DNA of 64,000 nt, taken from positions 992,001 to 1,056,000 of the forward strand of contig NC_010397.1 in the NCBI RefSeq assembly GCF_000069185.1. The letters are read 5' to 3'. A program made the translations under genes and the position numbers. The notes below the pieces were generated by a model. It saw only the letters and a program-made list of their open reading frames with translations. It searched no databases and was not told the DNA's origin. Source of the stretch: Mycobacteroides abscessus ATCC 19977. Lineage in GTDB: Bacteria > Actinomycetota > Actinomycetes > Mycobacteriales > Mycobacteriaceae. This document shows positions 1 to 8,101 of this stretch, piece by piece. Position 1 is the stretch's first letter. Every line of letters begins with the position of its first letter.

Positions 1-26
1 CGTCTACCTGCGCATTCTTTAAAGTT

Positions 27-68
27 ATCGACACACTGTTGACTTTCTCAACACTGCGTCGATAGCCT
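27..68 (+). promoter_or_regulatory. Long palindromic operator overlapping the promoter of the EthA-like gene
   Basis: Two 16-base arms (27-42 and 48-63) separated by 5 bases are reverse complements at 14 of 16 positions, from ATCGAC at the left end to GTCGAT at the right end, with inner GTTGA/TCAAC. The palindrome covers a candidate -35 TTGACT (39-44) and touches a candidate -10 TAGCCT (63-68, spacer 18). The ATG at 76 would then be at or very near the transcript start, so the message may be leaderless. A repressor bound here would block the promoter. A divergent regulator gene may lie just left of the window; this is inference from the known ethA-ethR arrangement. Confidence 0.7.
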
Positions 69-75
69 AGCTGTC

Positions 76-1587
76 ATGACCGAACATGTCGACATTGTCA
101 TCGTGGGCGCCGGGATCTCGGGTATCGGCATGGCGTGCCGTGTCACCCGTGAGTTGCCGGGCAAGAAGTTCGTGGTGCTGGAGGCGCGCGAGCGCATCGG
201 CGGCACCTGGGATCTGTTCCGCTACCCGGGTGTGCGCTCGGATTCGGACATGTTCACGCTCGGCTACAACTTCCGGCCCTGGACGAGCACCAAGGGCATC
301 GCCGACGGCACCTCCATCCGCGAGTACGTGACCGAGACTGCGCGCGAGTTCGGTGTGACAGAAAAGGTCCGATTCGGCCACAAGGTCGTCGGCGCCGAGT
401 GGTCCTCCGAGCGTGGGCTGTGGACGTTGCAGGTCGAGCGTGCGGGAGAGACGGTCGAATTCACCACCCAGTTCCTGTTGGGCTGCACGGGTTACTACCG
501 CTACGACGAGGGCTTCACGCCCAAGTTCGAGGGCATCGAGGATTTCGCCGGACAGGTGGTCCACCCGCAGCACTGGCCCGAGGATCTGGACTACTCCGGT
601 AAGAGGGTCGTCGTCATCGGCAGTGGCGCCACGGCCATGACCCTGGTTCCCGCGATGGCCGGAACGGCAGGTCATGTGACCATGCTGCAGCGTTCGCCCA
701 CGTATGTGGTGTCGCTGCCCTCGACGGATGCGCTCGCCGTGGCGCTGCAGGGCAAGTTGCCTGCCTCGCTCGCGTACCCGATCGTGAAGTGGAAGAACCA
801 AATGGTCAGCTTCATCAGCTACCAGACAAGCCGTCGCGATCCCGAGCGTATGAAGGGGATCCTGCGCGCGCTGCTGAAGCGGCAGTTGCCTAACTTCGAT
901 CTGGACAAGCACTTCACTCCTAAGTACAACCCGTGGGACCAGCGGCTGTGTGTGGTGCCGGATTCGGACCTGTTCCGCGCGCTGCGCAAGGGCACCGCGT
1001 CCATCGTGACCGATCGGATCACGCGCTTCACGCCGAAGGGCATCCTGCTCGAGTCCGGTGAAGAGCTCGAGGCCGACATCGTGGTCACCGCCACCGGCTT
1101 GAACGTTCAGCTGGCCGGGGGACTGCGGCCGATCGTGGACGGTGTCCAGCTGAATCCCGCAGATTCGGTGAGCTACAAGGGTCTGATGCTGACCGGCCTG
1201 CCGAACTTCATCTTCACGTTCGGGTACACCAATGCCTCCTGGACGCTGCGCGCCGACCTGGTGTCGCAGTACACCTGCCGGCTGCTCAAATACATGGACA
1301 AGGAAGGGCAGACGGTGGTGTGGCCGGTCGAGCCGGACACCGCCGAGCGGCTGCCGTTCTTGGAGGACTTGGTCTCCGGATACGTCACGCGCGCGGAGAA
1401 CGCGATGCCGCACCAGGTGCCGCTGGCCCCGTGGCGCTCCTATCAGAATTACTTCCGCGAGCTGCCGGTGCTCAAGTACGGCAAGGTCGCGGACAAGGGT
1501 GTCCGTTTCAGTTCCGGAGCCGCAGGGTCGGCGACGTCCGGCAGGGGAAATGCTTCGCACGAGGCCCCCGTTGCAATAGGCAGGTAA
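76..1587 (+). CDS. EthA-like FAD-containing Baeyer-Villiger monooxygenase
   Basis: This 503-residue protein is a class B flavoprotein monooxygenase that would use FAD, NADPH and O2 to turn ketones into esters. An N-terminal FAD Rossmann motif GAGISG lies at residues 11-16, followed by GGTWDLFRYPG near 42-52. The Baeyer-Villiger fingerprint FAGQVVHPQHWP is at 157-168 and the NADPH-binding motif GSGATA at 182-187. Length and sequence run closely parallel to mycobacterial EthA (the ethionamide activator), including RSDSDM and YNPWDQRLC-type stretches. Mycobacteria carry several EthA paralogs, so I do not assign ethA itself. The gene starts only 8 bases after the candidate -10, and its stop codon lies inside the palindrome of the next promoter. 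Cytosolic; the natural substrate is unknown. Confidence 0.88.
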   Translation: MTEHVDIVIVGAGISGIGMACRVTRELPGKKFVVLEARERIGGTWDLFRYPGVRSDSDMFTLGYNFRPWTSTKGIADGTSIREYVTETAREFGVTEKVRFGHKVVGAEWSSERGLWTLQVERAGETVEFTTQFLLGCTGYYRYDEGFTPKFEGIEDFAGQVVHPQHWPEDLDYSGKRVVVIGSGATAMTLVPAMAGTAGHVTMLQRSPTYVVSLPSTDALAVALQGKLPASLAYPIVKWKNQMVSFISYQTSRRDPERMKGILRALLKRQLPNFDLDKHFTPKYNPWDQRLCVVPDSDLFRALRKGTASIVTDRITRFTPKGILLESGEELEADIVVTATGLNVQLAGGLRPIVDGVQLNPADSVSYKGLMLTGLPNFIFTFGYTNASWTLRADLVSQYTCRLLKYMDKEGQTVVWPVEPDTAERLPFLEDLVSGYVTRAENAMPHQVPLAPWRSYQNYFRELPVLKYGKVADKGVRFSSGAAGSATSGRGNASHEAPVAIGR

Positions 1588-1606
1588 ATACCTGCATAAT
1601 GGCCGG
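1571..1606 (+). promoter_or_regulatory. Leaderless promoter with a 16-bp palindrome in its spacer
   Basis: TTGCAA (1571-1576) and CATAAT (1595-1600) are separated by 18 bases, and a GTG start codon follows at 1607, where transcription would be expected to begin. The spacer holds a perfect 16-base palindrome, GCAGGTAA/ATACCTGC region 1580-1595, which also contains the stop codon of the upstream monooxygenase. This is the expected place for self-repression by the ArsR-type protein that follows. Promoter elements were read by eye. Confidence 0.65.
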
Positions 1607-2395
1607 GTGCAGTCAGCACCCGGCCATTCTCATTGGGACGTGGTTTTCAAGGCTCTCGCCGATCCCACGCGGCGCGAGTTACTAGACCGGCTGCATGAAC
1701 GCAACGGTCAGACGTTGAGTCAGCTATGCGAGGGCGTCGCCATGGCCCGTCAATCCGCGACCCAACATCTGGGCGTACTCGAATCCGCCAACCTGATCAG
1801 CACCGTGCGACATGGCCGCGAGAAGCTGCACTATCTCAATCCGGTTCCGCTGCACGAAATTCAGGAACGGTGGATCGACAAGTTCGAACGCCCGCGGCTG
1901 CGGGCGTTGAGCGCCATCAAGCAGCGAGCGGAGGAGCGGGACATGTCTCAACCAACTTTCGTCTACACCACCTACATCAACAGCACACCCGAAAAGGTGT
2001 GGCAGGCCATCACCGACCCCGAGCTCAGCGGCCAGTACTGGGGACATGCGAATGTCTCTGACTGGCAAGAGGGTTCGCGCTGGGAGCACCGGCGCACAGA
2101 CGGTTCGGGCATCGCCGATGTGGTCGGTACCGTGGTGGAAAGCGATCCACCCCGCAAGCTGGTGACCACCTGGGCGGATCCGGCCGACGGCGCCGATGCC
2201 GCGGTGTCCACCGTCACGTTTCTGATTCAGCCCTATCAGAACATCGTGCGGCTGACCGTGTCCCACGCTGACCTTGCGGATCCCGCCGAGTACGCGCAGG
2301 CCAGTGGTGGATGGGCGGCAGTGCTGTCAAACCTCAAGTCGTTCCTGGAGACCGGCGCTCCGCTGCCGACGGAGCCGTGGACCCAGCCCGGCTGA
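1607..2395 (+). CDS. ArsR-type HTH regulator fused to an SRPBCC (AHSA1-like) domain
   Basis: The 262-residue protein joins two modules. Residues about 9-95 form an ArsR-family winged helix (FKALADPTRRELLDRL, then a recognition helix around SATQHLGVLE). Residues about 115-250 form an SRPBCC/AHSA1 ligand-binding fold (TYINSTPEKVWQAITDPELS). In many actinobacteria these two modules are adjacent separate genes. Here they are one frame, but an internal ATG at 1943 is preceded by GGAGGAG (1930-1936) at 6 bases, so the SRPBCC half may also be made alone. The GTG at 1607 is favoured because the promoter sits right before it. No metal-binding Cys pair is evident in the HTH, so the signal is probably a small hydrophobic ligand (inference). 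Probably represses itself at the 1580-1595 palindrome. Confidence 0.85.
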   Translation: MQSAPGHSHWDVVFKALADPTRRELLDRLHERNGQTLSQLCEGVAMARQSATQHLGVLESANLISTVRHGREKLHYLNPVPLHEIQERWIDKFERPRLRALSAIKQRAEERDMSQPTFVYTTYINSTPEKVWQAITDPELSGQYWGHANVSDWQEGSRWEHRRTDGSGIADVVGTVVESDPPRKLVTTWADPADGADAAVSTVTFLIQPYQNIVRLTVSHADLADPAEYAQASGGWAAVLSNLKSFLETGAPLPTEPWTQPG

Positions 2396-2398
2396 AAG

Positions 2399-5269
2399 CT
2401 ATCCGCTCACCGGGATCGGCCCGGTGGTGTCGTCGGCGCCGGTGGGTTTTGGCCCAAAAGGTTTCGGGGCCGGGCGCGTACGTATGTTGATAGGCCACCA
2501 GAACCAGCGGCCGAGCATGGTGGCGATGGCCGGTGTGAGGAACGAACGCACCACCAGGGTGTCGAAGAGCAACCCGAGGCCGATGGTGGTACCGATCTGA
2601 CCGAGAACACGTAGATCGCTGAAGACGAAGGACGACATGGTCACCGCGAAGACCAGACCGGCGGCGGTCACCACGCCACCGGTGCCGGCGATGGCGCGGA
2701 TGATGCCCGTCTTCAATCCCGCGCCGGTTTCCTCCTTGAATCGGGATATCAGCAGCAGGTTGTAGTCGGCGCCGACTGCCAACAAGATGATGACCGCCAG
2801 CGGGAAGATGACCCAGTACAACGGAATCCCGAAAATGTACTGCCACACCACCACTGACATGCCGAACGATGCCGCCAGCGACAGCGCCACCGTGCCCACG
2901 ATCACCAGGGCGGCGACCAGACTGCGGGTCAGGAACATCATGATGAGCAGGATGAGGCCCAGCGAGGCCAGCGCGGCCATCAAGAGGTCGTACTTCTGGC
3001 CGTCGGCAATGTCCTTGTACGCCGAGGCAGTCCCGGCGACATAGATCTTGGCGTCGGCCAGTGGGGTGGCCTTGACGGCGTCAAAGGCCGCTTCCTTGAT
3101 CGCGTCGATGTGCGCGATGCCCTCGGAGGTCTGCGGATCCCCCTGGTGAGTGATGATCATCCGCGCGGCCTTGCCGTCGGGGGACATGAACAACTTCATG
3201 CCGCGTTTGAATGCGGGGTTGTCGAATGCTTCCGGCGGCAGGTAGAAGGAGTCGTCGTTCTTCGCGTCATCGAAGGCCTTGCCCAATTCTGTTGCGGTGC
3301 GCGTGGACTCCTCGTTCTGGGTGTTGGTGCCGTTGTTGATCGCATAGTTCGACAGGGTCAGGTCGCGGTTCTTTTCCTGGATGGCGATCTGCGGGGGGAT
3401 CAGGTCCACAAGTTTGGGTTGCAGGGCGTCGAGCTTGGTGAGGCTCCCGGTGACCGATTGCAGTGCGTCGACCAGCTCATCGATACCGTCGAGGGCATCG
3501 AAAACGGATCGCAATGCCGCGCAGAAGGGGATGTCGAAGCAGTGCGGCTCCCAGTAGAAATAGTTTCGGATGGGCCGGAACTGATCGTCGAAGTTGGCGA
3601 TCTTGTCCCGCAGATCCTGTGCCACCGCGACGGTCTGTTGGAACCCCTCGGTCTGTTCATGTGTGATGGCGGCACTTTGTTTCTGCAGCGCCAGTTGCTG
3701 TCTCAGCACAGCGATGGTGTTCGTCATCTGGTCAGCCTGTTGTGAAAGGTACAGCGCCTGATTCTGCTGCTGGGAAAGATTCATCAACTGGCTGGCGCTC
3801 GATGCGCTGATCTGAAACGGGATGGACGAGTGGGTGATTGGTGTGCCGAGGGGGCGGGTGATCGATTGGACCAGGGCCACACCGCGGGCATGGAGAACGG
3901 ATTTGGCGACGCGTTCCAGCAGCACCATGCCGGCCGGATTGCGCATATCGAAGTCGGTTTCGATCATCAGAAGTTCGGGGTTGAGGCGCGCGACGGAGAA
4001 ATGGCGTTCGGCGGCGGCATAGCCGACGTTCGACGGGACCGAGCTCGGCATGTAGATGCGGCCGTCGTAGGTGGTCCGGTATCCCGGTAGCGCGAGTAGG
4101 CCAACGAGGGTGGCGATGCACGACACCACGAGAATCGGTCCGGGCCAGCGCACGATCGCCGTACCGATCCGGCGCCAGCCGCGGGTGCGCATGGCCCGCT
4201 TGGGTTCCATCAAGCCGAAGCGCCCTGCGATCACCAGCACGGCGGGCGCCAGGGTAAGGGCGGCGGCGAGCGTCACCAGCACTCCCAGAGCAGCCGGGAC
4301 GCCCAGGGTTTGGAAGTAGGGCAAGCGTGTGAACGACAGACAGAACAACGCTCCCGCGACGGTCAAGCCTGAGCCGATAATCACGTGAGCGGTCGACTTA
4401 TACATCGTCTGATAGGCGGACGGGCGATCTTCGCCTGCCGAGCGTGCTTCCTGATAGCGGCCGACGAAAAATATCGCATAGTCGGTGCCGGCGGCGATGG
4501 CGAGCATCGTCAAGAGGTTGGTCGCATAGGTGGATAGCCCTATGACACCCGTATGTCCTAGTGCTGCAACGATTCCCCGCGCAGCGGAGAGCTCGACCAT
4601 GACCATGGCCAGCACCAACGCGGTGGTGATGAGCGAGCGGTACACCACCAGCAGCATGACCGCGATGACCGCGAAGGTGATGATGGTGACTTGGGCCGCG
4701 CCCGCATTGCCGACCTCGAATTGATCGGTGATGGTCGGAGCCTCACCGGATACATAGGCCTTGATCCCATCGGGCGCGGGTGTTTCCGCGATGATGCGGC
4801 GCACGGCGTCGACGGACTCGTTGGACAACGCCTCGCCTTGATTCCCGGCGACATAGACCTGCACGTAGGCGGCCTTACCGTCCTTGCTCTGCGAGCCCCC
4901 TGCCGTGATCGGATCGCCCCAGTAATCGGCAACATGCTGGACGTGTTCGTGGTCGTCATTCAGGCGCTGCACCAACGTGTTGTAGAATTGATGTGCCTGC
5001 GCGCCAAGGGGTTTCTCGCCTTCAAGTACCACCATCGCCGAGCTGTCGGAGTCGAATTCGTTGAACACCTTGCCGATATGCCTCATCGCCAGTGTCGACG
5101 GTGCGTCGGCCGCGTTCAGCGGGGCAGATCGTTCCTCGCCGACCACTTCCAGTTGGGGGACGGTCGCGTTGGTCACCGCGGCAATCGCTACCCAGAACAA
5201 GACGATGGGGACGGCAAGCCGACGGACGATCTTCGCCGCACGTGACTCGTGGGCGTGATTGGCGCTCAT
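2399..5269 (-). CDS. mmpL: MmpL family RND transporter (MmpL4/5-like)
   Basis: This 956-residue inner-membrane RND transporter exports lipids, siderophores or drugs using the proton gradient. There are two homologous halves, each with a periplasmic porter loop. Asp-Tyr pairs of the proton relay are visible in both (AAGTDYAIF near 265 and AVGADYNLLL near 845). The second large loop carries a Gln/Leu-rich coiled coil (around SASQLMNLSQQQNQ) and a CFDIPFC cysteine pair, features of the MmpL4/MmpL5 group. Its ATG overlaps the mmpS stop codon (ATGA), so the two are translationally coupled. The trio TetR-MmpS-MmpL matches loci known in M. abscessus, where TetR loss derepresses efflux and gives resistance to thiacetazone analogues or to clofazimine and bedaquiline. 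The exact ortholog cannot be fixed here. Confidence 0.92.
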   Translation of the reverse strand: MSANHAHESRAAKIVRRLAVPIVLFWVAIAAVTNATVPQLEVVGEERSAPLNAADAPSTLAMRHIGKVFNEFDSDSSAMVVLEGEKPLGAQAHQFYNTLVQRLNDDHEHVQHVADYWGDPITAGGSQSKDGKAAYVQVYVAGNQGEALSNESVDAVRRIIAETPAPDGIKAYVSGEAPTITDQFEVGNAGAAQVTIITFAVIAVMLLVVYRSLITTALVLAMVMVELSAARGIVAALGHTGVIGLSTYATNLLTMLAIAAGTDYAIFFVGRYQEARSAGEDRPSAYQTMYKSTAHVIIGSGLTVAGALFCLSFTRLPYFQTLGVPAALGVLVTLAAALTLAPAVLVIAGRFGLMEPKRAMRTRGWRRIGTAIVRWPGPILVVSCIATLVGLLALPGYRTTYDGRIYMPSSVPSNVGYAAAERHFSVARLNPELLMIETDFDMRNPAGMVLLERVAKSVLHARGVALVQSITRPLGTPITHSSIPFQISASSASQLMNLSQQQNQALYLSQQADQMTNTIAVLRQQLALQKQSAAITHEQTEGFQQTVAVAQDLRDKIANFDDQFRPIRNYFYWEPHCFDIPFCAALRSVFDALDGIDELVDALQSVTGSLTKLDALQPKLVDLIPPQIAIQEKNRDLTLSNYAINNGTNTQNEESTRTATELGKAFDDAKNDDSFYLPPEAFDNPAFKRGMKLFMSPDGKAARMIITHQGDPQTSEGIAHIDAIKEAAFDAVKATPLADAKIYVAGTASAYKDIADGQKYDLLMAALASLGLILLIMMFLTRSLVAALVIVGTVALSLAASFGMSVVVWQYIFGIPLYWVIFPLAVIILLAVGADYNLLLISRFKEETGAGLKTGIIRAIAGTGGVVTAAGLVFAVTMSSFVFSDLRVLGQIGTTIGLGLLFDTLVVRSFLTPAIATMLGRWFWWPINIRTRPAPKPFGPKPTGADDTTGPIPVSG

Positions 5270-5721
5270 GCGGACTTGTCCAGGCAGGTGGTGTAGCCGT
5301 TCACGATGGTGACGGTCCTTTCGTCCTTGACGATGCCGTCCACGGTGATCCGGCAGCTGGTGGTATCACCGGTGCCCTGGGCACGCAGGTCGGCGAACAG
5401 GGTGGGGTCGTTGGTGACCAGCTCGTGCGCCCACGGCAGGGGAGCGTTGTCGACACGGTGCGGTTGCGCCATTTCGTCGAGAAAGTTGATGGTTGCGGTG
5501 CTCCCGGCGGTGCCGAAGACTTCGAGGAGAACGCGTTTGGGGTTGTAGTTGGTGTTCTCCATGGCCTCGGTGCCGGGGCGTGACAGTTCGATGTTTGAAC
5601 CGAAAACGCCGTGTAGCCGGCTGACTCCGAACGCCACCACCGCCACCACGGCCGCCGCAACGACGAGCGTCCACCAGCGCTTGAGGAGATTCCAGAACCA
5701 GCCTTGCATCAGCGCCCACAT
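5266..5721 (-). CDS. mmpS: MmpS family accessory protein of the MmpL transporter
   Basis: The 151-residue protein has one N-terminal membrane anchor (roughly residues 15-37, WWTLVVAAAVVAVVAFGV) followed by an extracytoplasmic domain with two cysteines (SCRI and TTCLD) that likely form a disulfide, as in MmpS4/5. It works with the MmpL protein encoded immediately downstream, whose start overlaps its stop by 4 bases. Two starts are possible, ATG 5721 and ATG 5709. GAGAGG touches the first directly and sits 12 bases before the second, so the start is uncertain. The promoter lies in the short gap to the divergent TetR gene, under the palindrome at 5758-5771. Confidence 0.88.
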   Translation of the reverse strand: MWALMQGWFWNLLKRWWTLVVAAAVVAVVAFGVSRLHGVFGSNIELSRPGTEAMENTNYNPKRVLLEVFGTAGSTATINFLDEMAQPHRVDNAPLPWAHELVTNDPTLFADLRAQGTGDTTSCRITVDGIVKDERTVTIVNGYTTCLDKSA

Positions 5722-5757
5722 CCTCTCGATGGTCGGCTGCCCGACTTTGGCGGAACG

Positions 5758-5771
5758 GTACGGTACCGTAC
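5758..5771. promoter_or_regulatory. TetR operator between mmpS and tetR
   Basis: A perfect 14-base palindrome, GTACGGTACCGTAC, lies 37 bases upstream of the mmpS start and 5 bases before the tetR ATG. The half site also repeats directly to the left (AACGGTACGG), which could allow two dimers to bind. A single repressor could silence both directions from here. Confidence 0.75.
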
Positions 5772-5775
5772 TCTC

Positions 5776-6390
5776 ATGGCGAGTGATGTGTCAACGGGGT
5801 TGACTAAGGCGGCGCGGGGGCGACAGGTTTCCCAATGGACTCCCCGCGAGGTGGAGCTGCTCAAGGTCACATTGCGCCTGCTGCAGGAACACGGATACGA
5901 CCGGTTGTCGGTCGATGAGGTCGCCGCGGAGTCGAAGGCGAGCAAGGCCACGATCTATCGGCGTTGGCCATCCAAGGCGGAGCTGGTGCTGGCAGCCTTC
6001 ATCGAGGGTATGCGCGCGCAGTTGGTCCGCCCGAACACTGGCTCCCTGCGTGAGGATCTGCTGCGGATAGGTACCAATGCGCTCGCCGATGTACGTCGCA
6101 ATACACCCGTGATGCGGGGGCTGTTGATCGAGATTGAGCGAAATCCGGCCTTGACGAAGGCATTTCGAACCAAGTTTGTCGACGAGCGCAAGGCGCTGAT
6201 CGACGACGTGCTGTTCGCCGCCGTGCAGCGGGGTGAGATTGACGCGGACGCCGTCAACGAGGAACTCTGGGATCTGCTGCCCGGGTATCTGGTGTTCCGC
6301 TCACTGCTGCCGGTGAGGTCACCGACTGCCGACACCGTGCGGACACTGGTCGACGATGTCATCATGCCGAGTCTCACCCGGGAGCGCTAA
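5776..6390 (+). CDS. TetR family repressor of the mmpS-mmpL efflux pair
   Basis: The protein of about 204 residues has a TetR N-terminal HTH (LLQEHGYDRLSVDEVAAES, then KATIYRRWPSKAELV) and a helical ligand-binding C-terminus (TetR_C type, with PVMRGLLIEIERNPAL). I take the ATG at 5776 rather than the upstream in-frame start at 5704, because the longer version would run through mmpS and the operator. It lies divergent to mmpS-mmpL with the palindrome 5758-5771 in the gap, the usual layout for a repressor of its own gene and its neighbours. Its 3' end overlaps the convergent HNH gene by 72 bases. Mutations in such regulators are a known route to drug efflux in M. abscessus. Confidence 0.87.
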   Translation: MASDVSTGLTKAARGRQVSQWTPREVELLKVTLRLLQEHGYDRLSVDEVAAESKASKATIYRRWPSKAELVLAAFIEGMRAQLVRPNTGSLREDLLRIGTNALADVRRNTPVMRGLLIEIERNPALTKAFRTKFVDERKALIDDVLFAAVQRGEIDADAVNEELWDLLPGYLVFRSLLPVRSPTADTVRTLVDDVIMPSLTRER

Positions 6391-7650
6391 CTGCGGTGGG
6401 GGTATCCATTCGGTGGTGCCGTCTTTGCGTTTTCGGGTGGTCCAGCCGTGGCCTAGGAGGCGGTGATGCGGTGCGCAGGCGAAGGTGAGGTTGTCGATGT
6501 CGGTGGGTCCGTCGTGGACCCATTCGGTGATGTGGTGGGCTTGGCAGAGGTATCCGGGCACATGGCAGTCGGGGTGGGTGCAGCCACGATCGCGGGCGTG
6601 CAGCACCAGGCGCTGATCTGGCGAGGCGATGCGTTGAGAACGCCCGAGGTACAGGGCACGGCCGTGGTCATCGAAAATCGCTAGGTAGTGGTGGGCGTGG
6701 GTAGCCATCCGGATCAGGTCCCGCATGGGGAGGCGGGTGCCCGCGCCGGTGATCGCGATCCCAGCCGCATCTTCCAACTCTTTGAGTGTGGTGGTGACGA
6801 CGACGGTGACGGGTAGTCCGTGATGCGAACCCAGCTCTGTGCTCACCAAAGTGGAGCGCAGCGCTGCGCGTAGGGCGTCGTGGTGGCGTTGCGCCACGGT
6901 GCGGGTATCGCGTTCGGCGGCATCGTCTGCGGGTTGGCCGTCCACGAGTGGGCTTTGATCATTCGGGTTGCACATGCCGGGGGCGGCGAGTTTGGCGAAT
7001 ACCGCATCCAGGTAGGCGCGGGTCTCCGGATCCAATAAACCCGAGATCGCTGACATGCCGTCGAAGCCTTGCGGCCCGATCGTGATGCCGCGCCGCCGCG
7101 CCCGATCCGCATCAGAAAACTGCCCGTCCGGGTTGAGCAGCGCCATCATCCGGTCGGCACCTACCCGCAGCGCCTCGGGCCGAAACTGGGTGGCCATCAC
7201 CGCCAGCTGCGCCTCGGCCGCCTCGCGGGTCGCAGCATCGACCACTACCGGGAGCCGGTCAAAGAAGTGGCGGATGATCCGGAGGTGTTCCTCACCAATG
7301 TCGCCGCGCCCCAACGCCTGCGCGGTATGGGGCAGCTGGGGTGCCAGCTGCTCGCCGGTGATCGCGCGCCGCGGCGCCAACAACTCGGCGTCGGCGATCC
7401 GCCGGCGCGCCGCCCGCTTACCCATATGCATGCGCCGCGACAACACCTCGGCATACGACGTGCCGCCCAGCTGCATCGGCGAGGCCTGCCCGGTCACGGC
7501 GGAGACCAAACCCAGCCCCCGCGAGGCTAACCGGCGCTGCACTACCTTCAGGCGCGCCAACATGGCCAACGCCTCACCGGCGGTCAGGTCCTCGATCGAT
7601 TCGGCGCAGAAGGCATCAACCGCCGCCTCCACCACCCCAATCGAACTCAT
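6319..7650 (-). CDS. DUF222/HNH endonuclease-type protein (13E12 repeat family)
   Basis: The 443-residue protein has the DUF222 helical N-terminal region (about residues 30-300) and a C-terminal HNH domain. The HNH core is visible as CTHPDC, then CQAHHITEW, then DIDNLTFACAPHH. The family occurs in many near-identical copies in mycobacterial genomes and is named after the M. tuberculosis 13E12 repeat. Its function is unproven and mobility or selfish spread is suspected. The last 24 codons overlap the 3' end of tetR in the opposite direction. No terminal repeats or integrase were seen next to it. A shorter true C-terminus cannot be excluded, but the frame is continuous. Confidence 0.85.
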   Translation of the reverse strand: MSSIGVVEAAVDAFCAESIEDLTAGEALAMLARLKVVQRRLASRGLGLVSAVTGQASPMQLGGTSYAEVLSRRMHMGKRAARRRIADAELLAPRRAITGEQLAPQLPHTAQALGRGDIGEEHLRIIRHFFDRLPVVVDAATREAAEAQLAVMATQFRPEALRVGADRMMALLNPDGQFSDADRARRRGITIGPQGFDGMSAISGLLDPETRAYLDAVFAKLAAPGMCNPNDQSPLVDGQPADDAAERDTRTVAQRHHDALRAALRSTLVSTELGSHHGLPVTVVVTTTLKELEDAAGIAITGAGTRLPMRDLIRMATHAHHYLAIFDDHGRALYLGRSQRIASPDQRLVLHARDRGCTHPDCHVPGYLCQAHHITEWVHDGPTDIDNLTFACAPHHRLLGHGWTTRKRKDGTTEWIPPPQLALPGETRHDDIVDQCPHGVGSR

Positions 7651-7759
7651 GTTCGAATACTAACGACCCCCACCGACAGCCGCCAGAGCAATGTGACGGC
7701 AGAAACTGTTGTGGCAGAAGAAATTTATGTCGCGGCTTGCGTACCTGTAGGTTGAACGC

Positions 7760-8101
7760 GTGGACGCGACCATTTACCACAATCCCAGATGCACGAAGTC
7801 CCGTCAGGCTCTGGCGCGGTTGGAGGAGGCGGGGATTAACGTCACCGTCGTCAAGTACCTCGACGATGTGCCCACCACGACGCAGCTGAAAAAGCTGATC
7901 GCGGACGCGGGGCTGACGGTGCGGGAGGCAGTGCGCACCGGGGAGACCGAGTACAAGGAATTAGGCCTTGCTGACGCATCCGATGACGCCTTGCTCGACG
8001 CAATGGTTGCGCACCCGCGGTTAATTCAGCGTCCGTTCGTGGTGACCGCCAAGGGGACCCGGATGGCCCGGCCCACGGAGGCGGTCGACGAGATCCTCTA
8101 G
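7760..8101 (+). CDS. arsC: ArsC family (glutaredoxin-type) arsenate reductase or Spx-like protein
   Basis: The 113-residue thioredoxin-fold protein starts at GTG 7760. The catalytic cysteine lies at residue 11 (NPRCTKSR), and the downstream IQRPFVV carries the arginine conserved in E. coli-type ArsC. The family reduces arsenate to arsenite with glutathione/glutaredoxin. Mycobacteria lack glutathione, so mycothiol/mycoredoxin would have to be the electron donor (inference). No ars pump or ArsR-type arsenic regulator is adjacent. Its stop codon overlaps the stop of the convergent LysR gene. Confidence 0.82.
   Translation: MDATIYHNPRCTKSRQALARLEEAGINVTVVKYLDDVPTTTQLKKLIADAGLTVREAVRTGETEYKELGLADASDDALLDAMVAHPRLIQRPFVVTAKGTRMARPTEAVDEIL

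Noticed and set aside
67..1560. A 497-codon open frame antisense to the EthA-like gene
   Set aside because: It mirrors the third-position GC bias of the real gene; its translation has no recognisable domain, while the plus strand has full flavoprotein motifs.
6319..7650. DUF222/HNH gene as evidence of a mobile element or prophage
   Set aside because: No integrase, transposase, terminal inverted repeat or target duplication was found; the family is a normal chromosomal repeat in mycobacteria.
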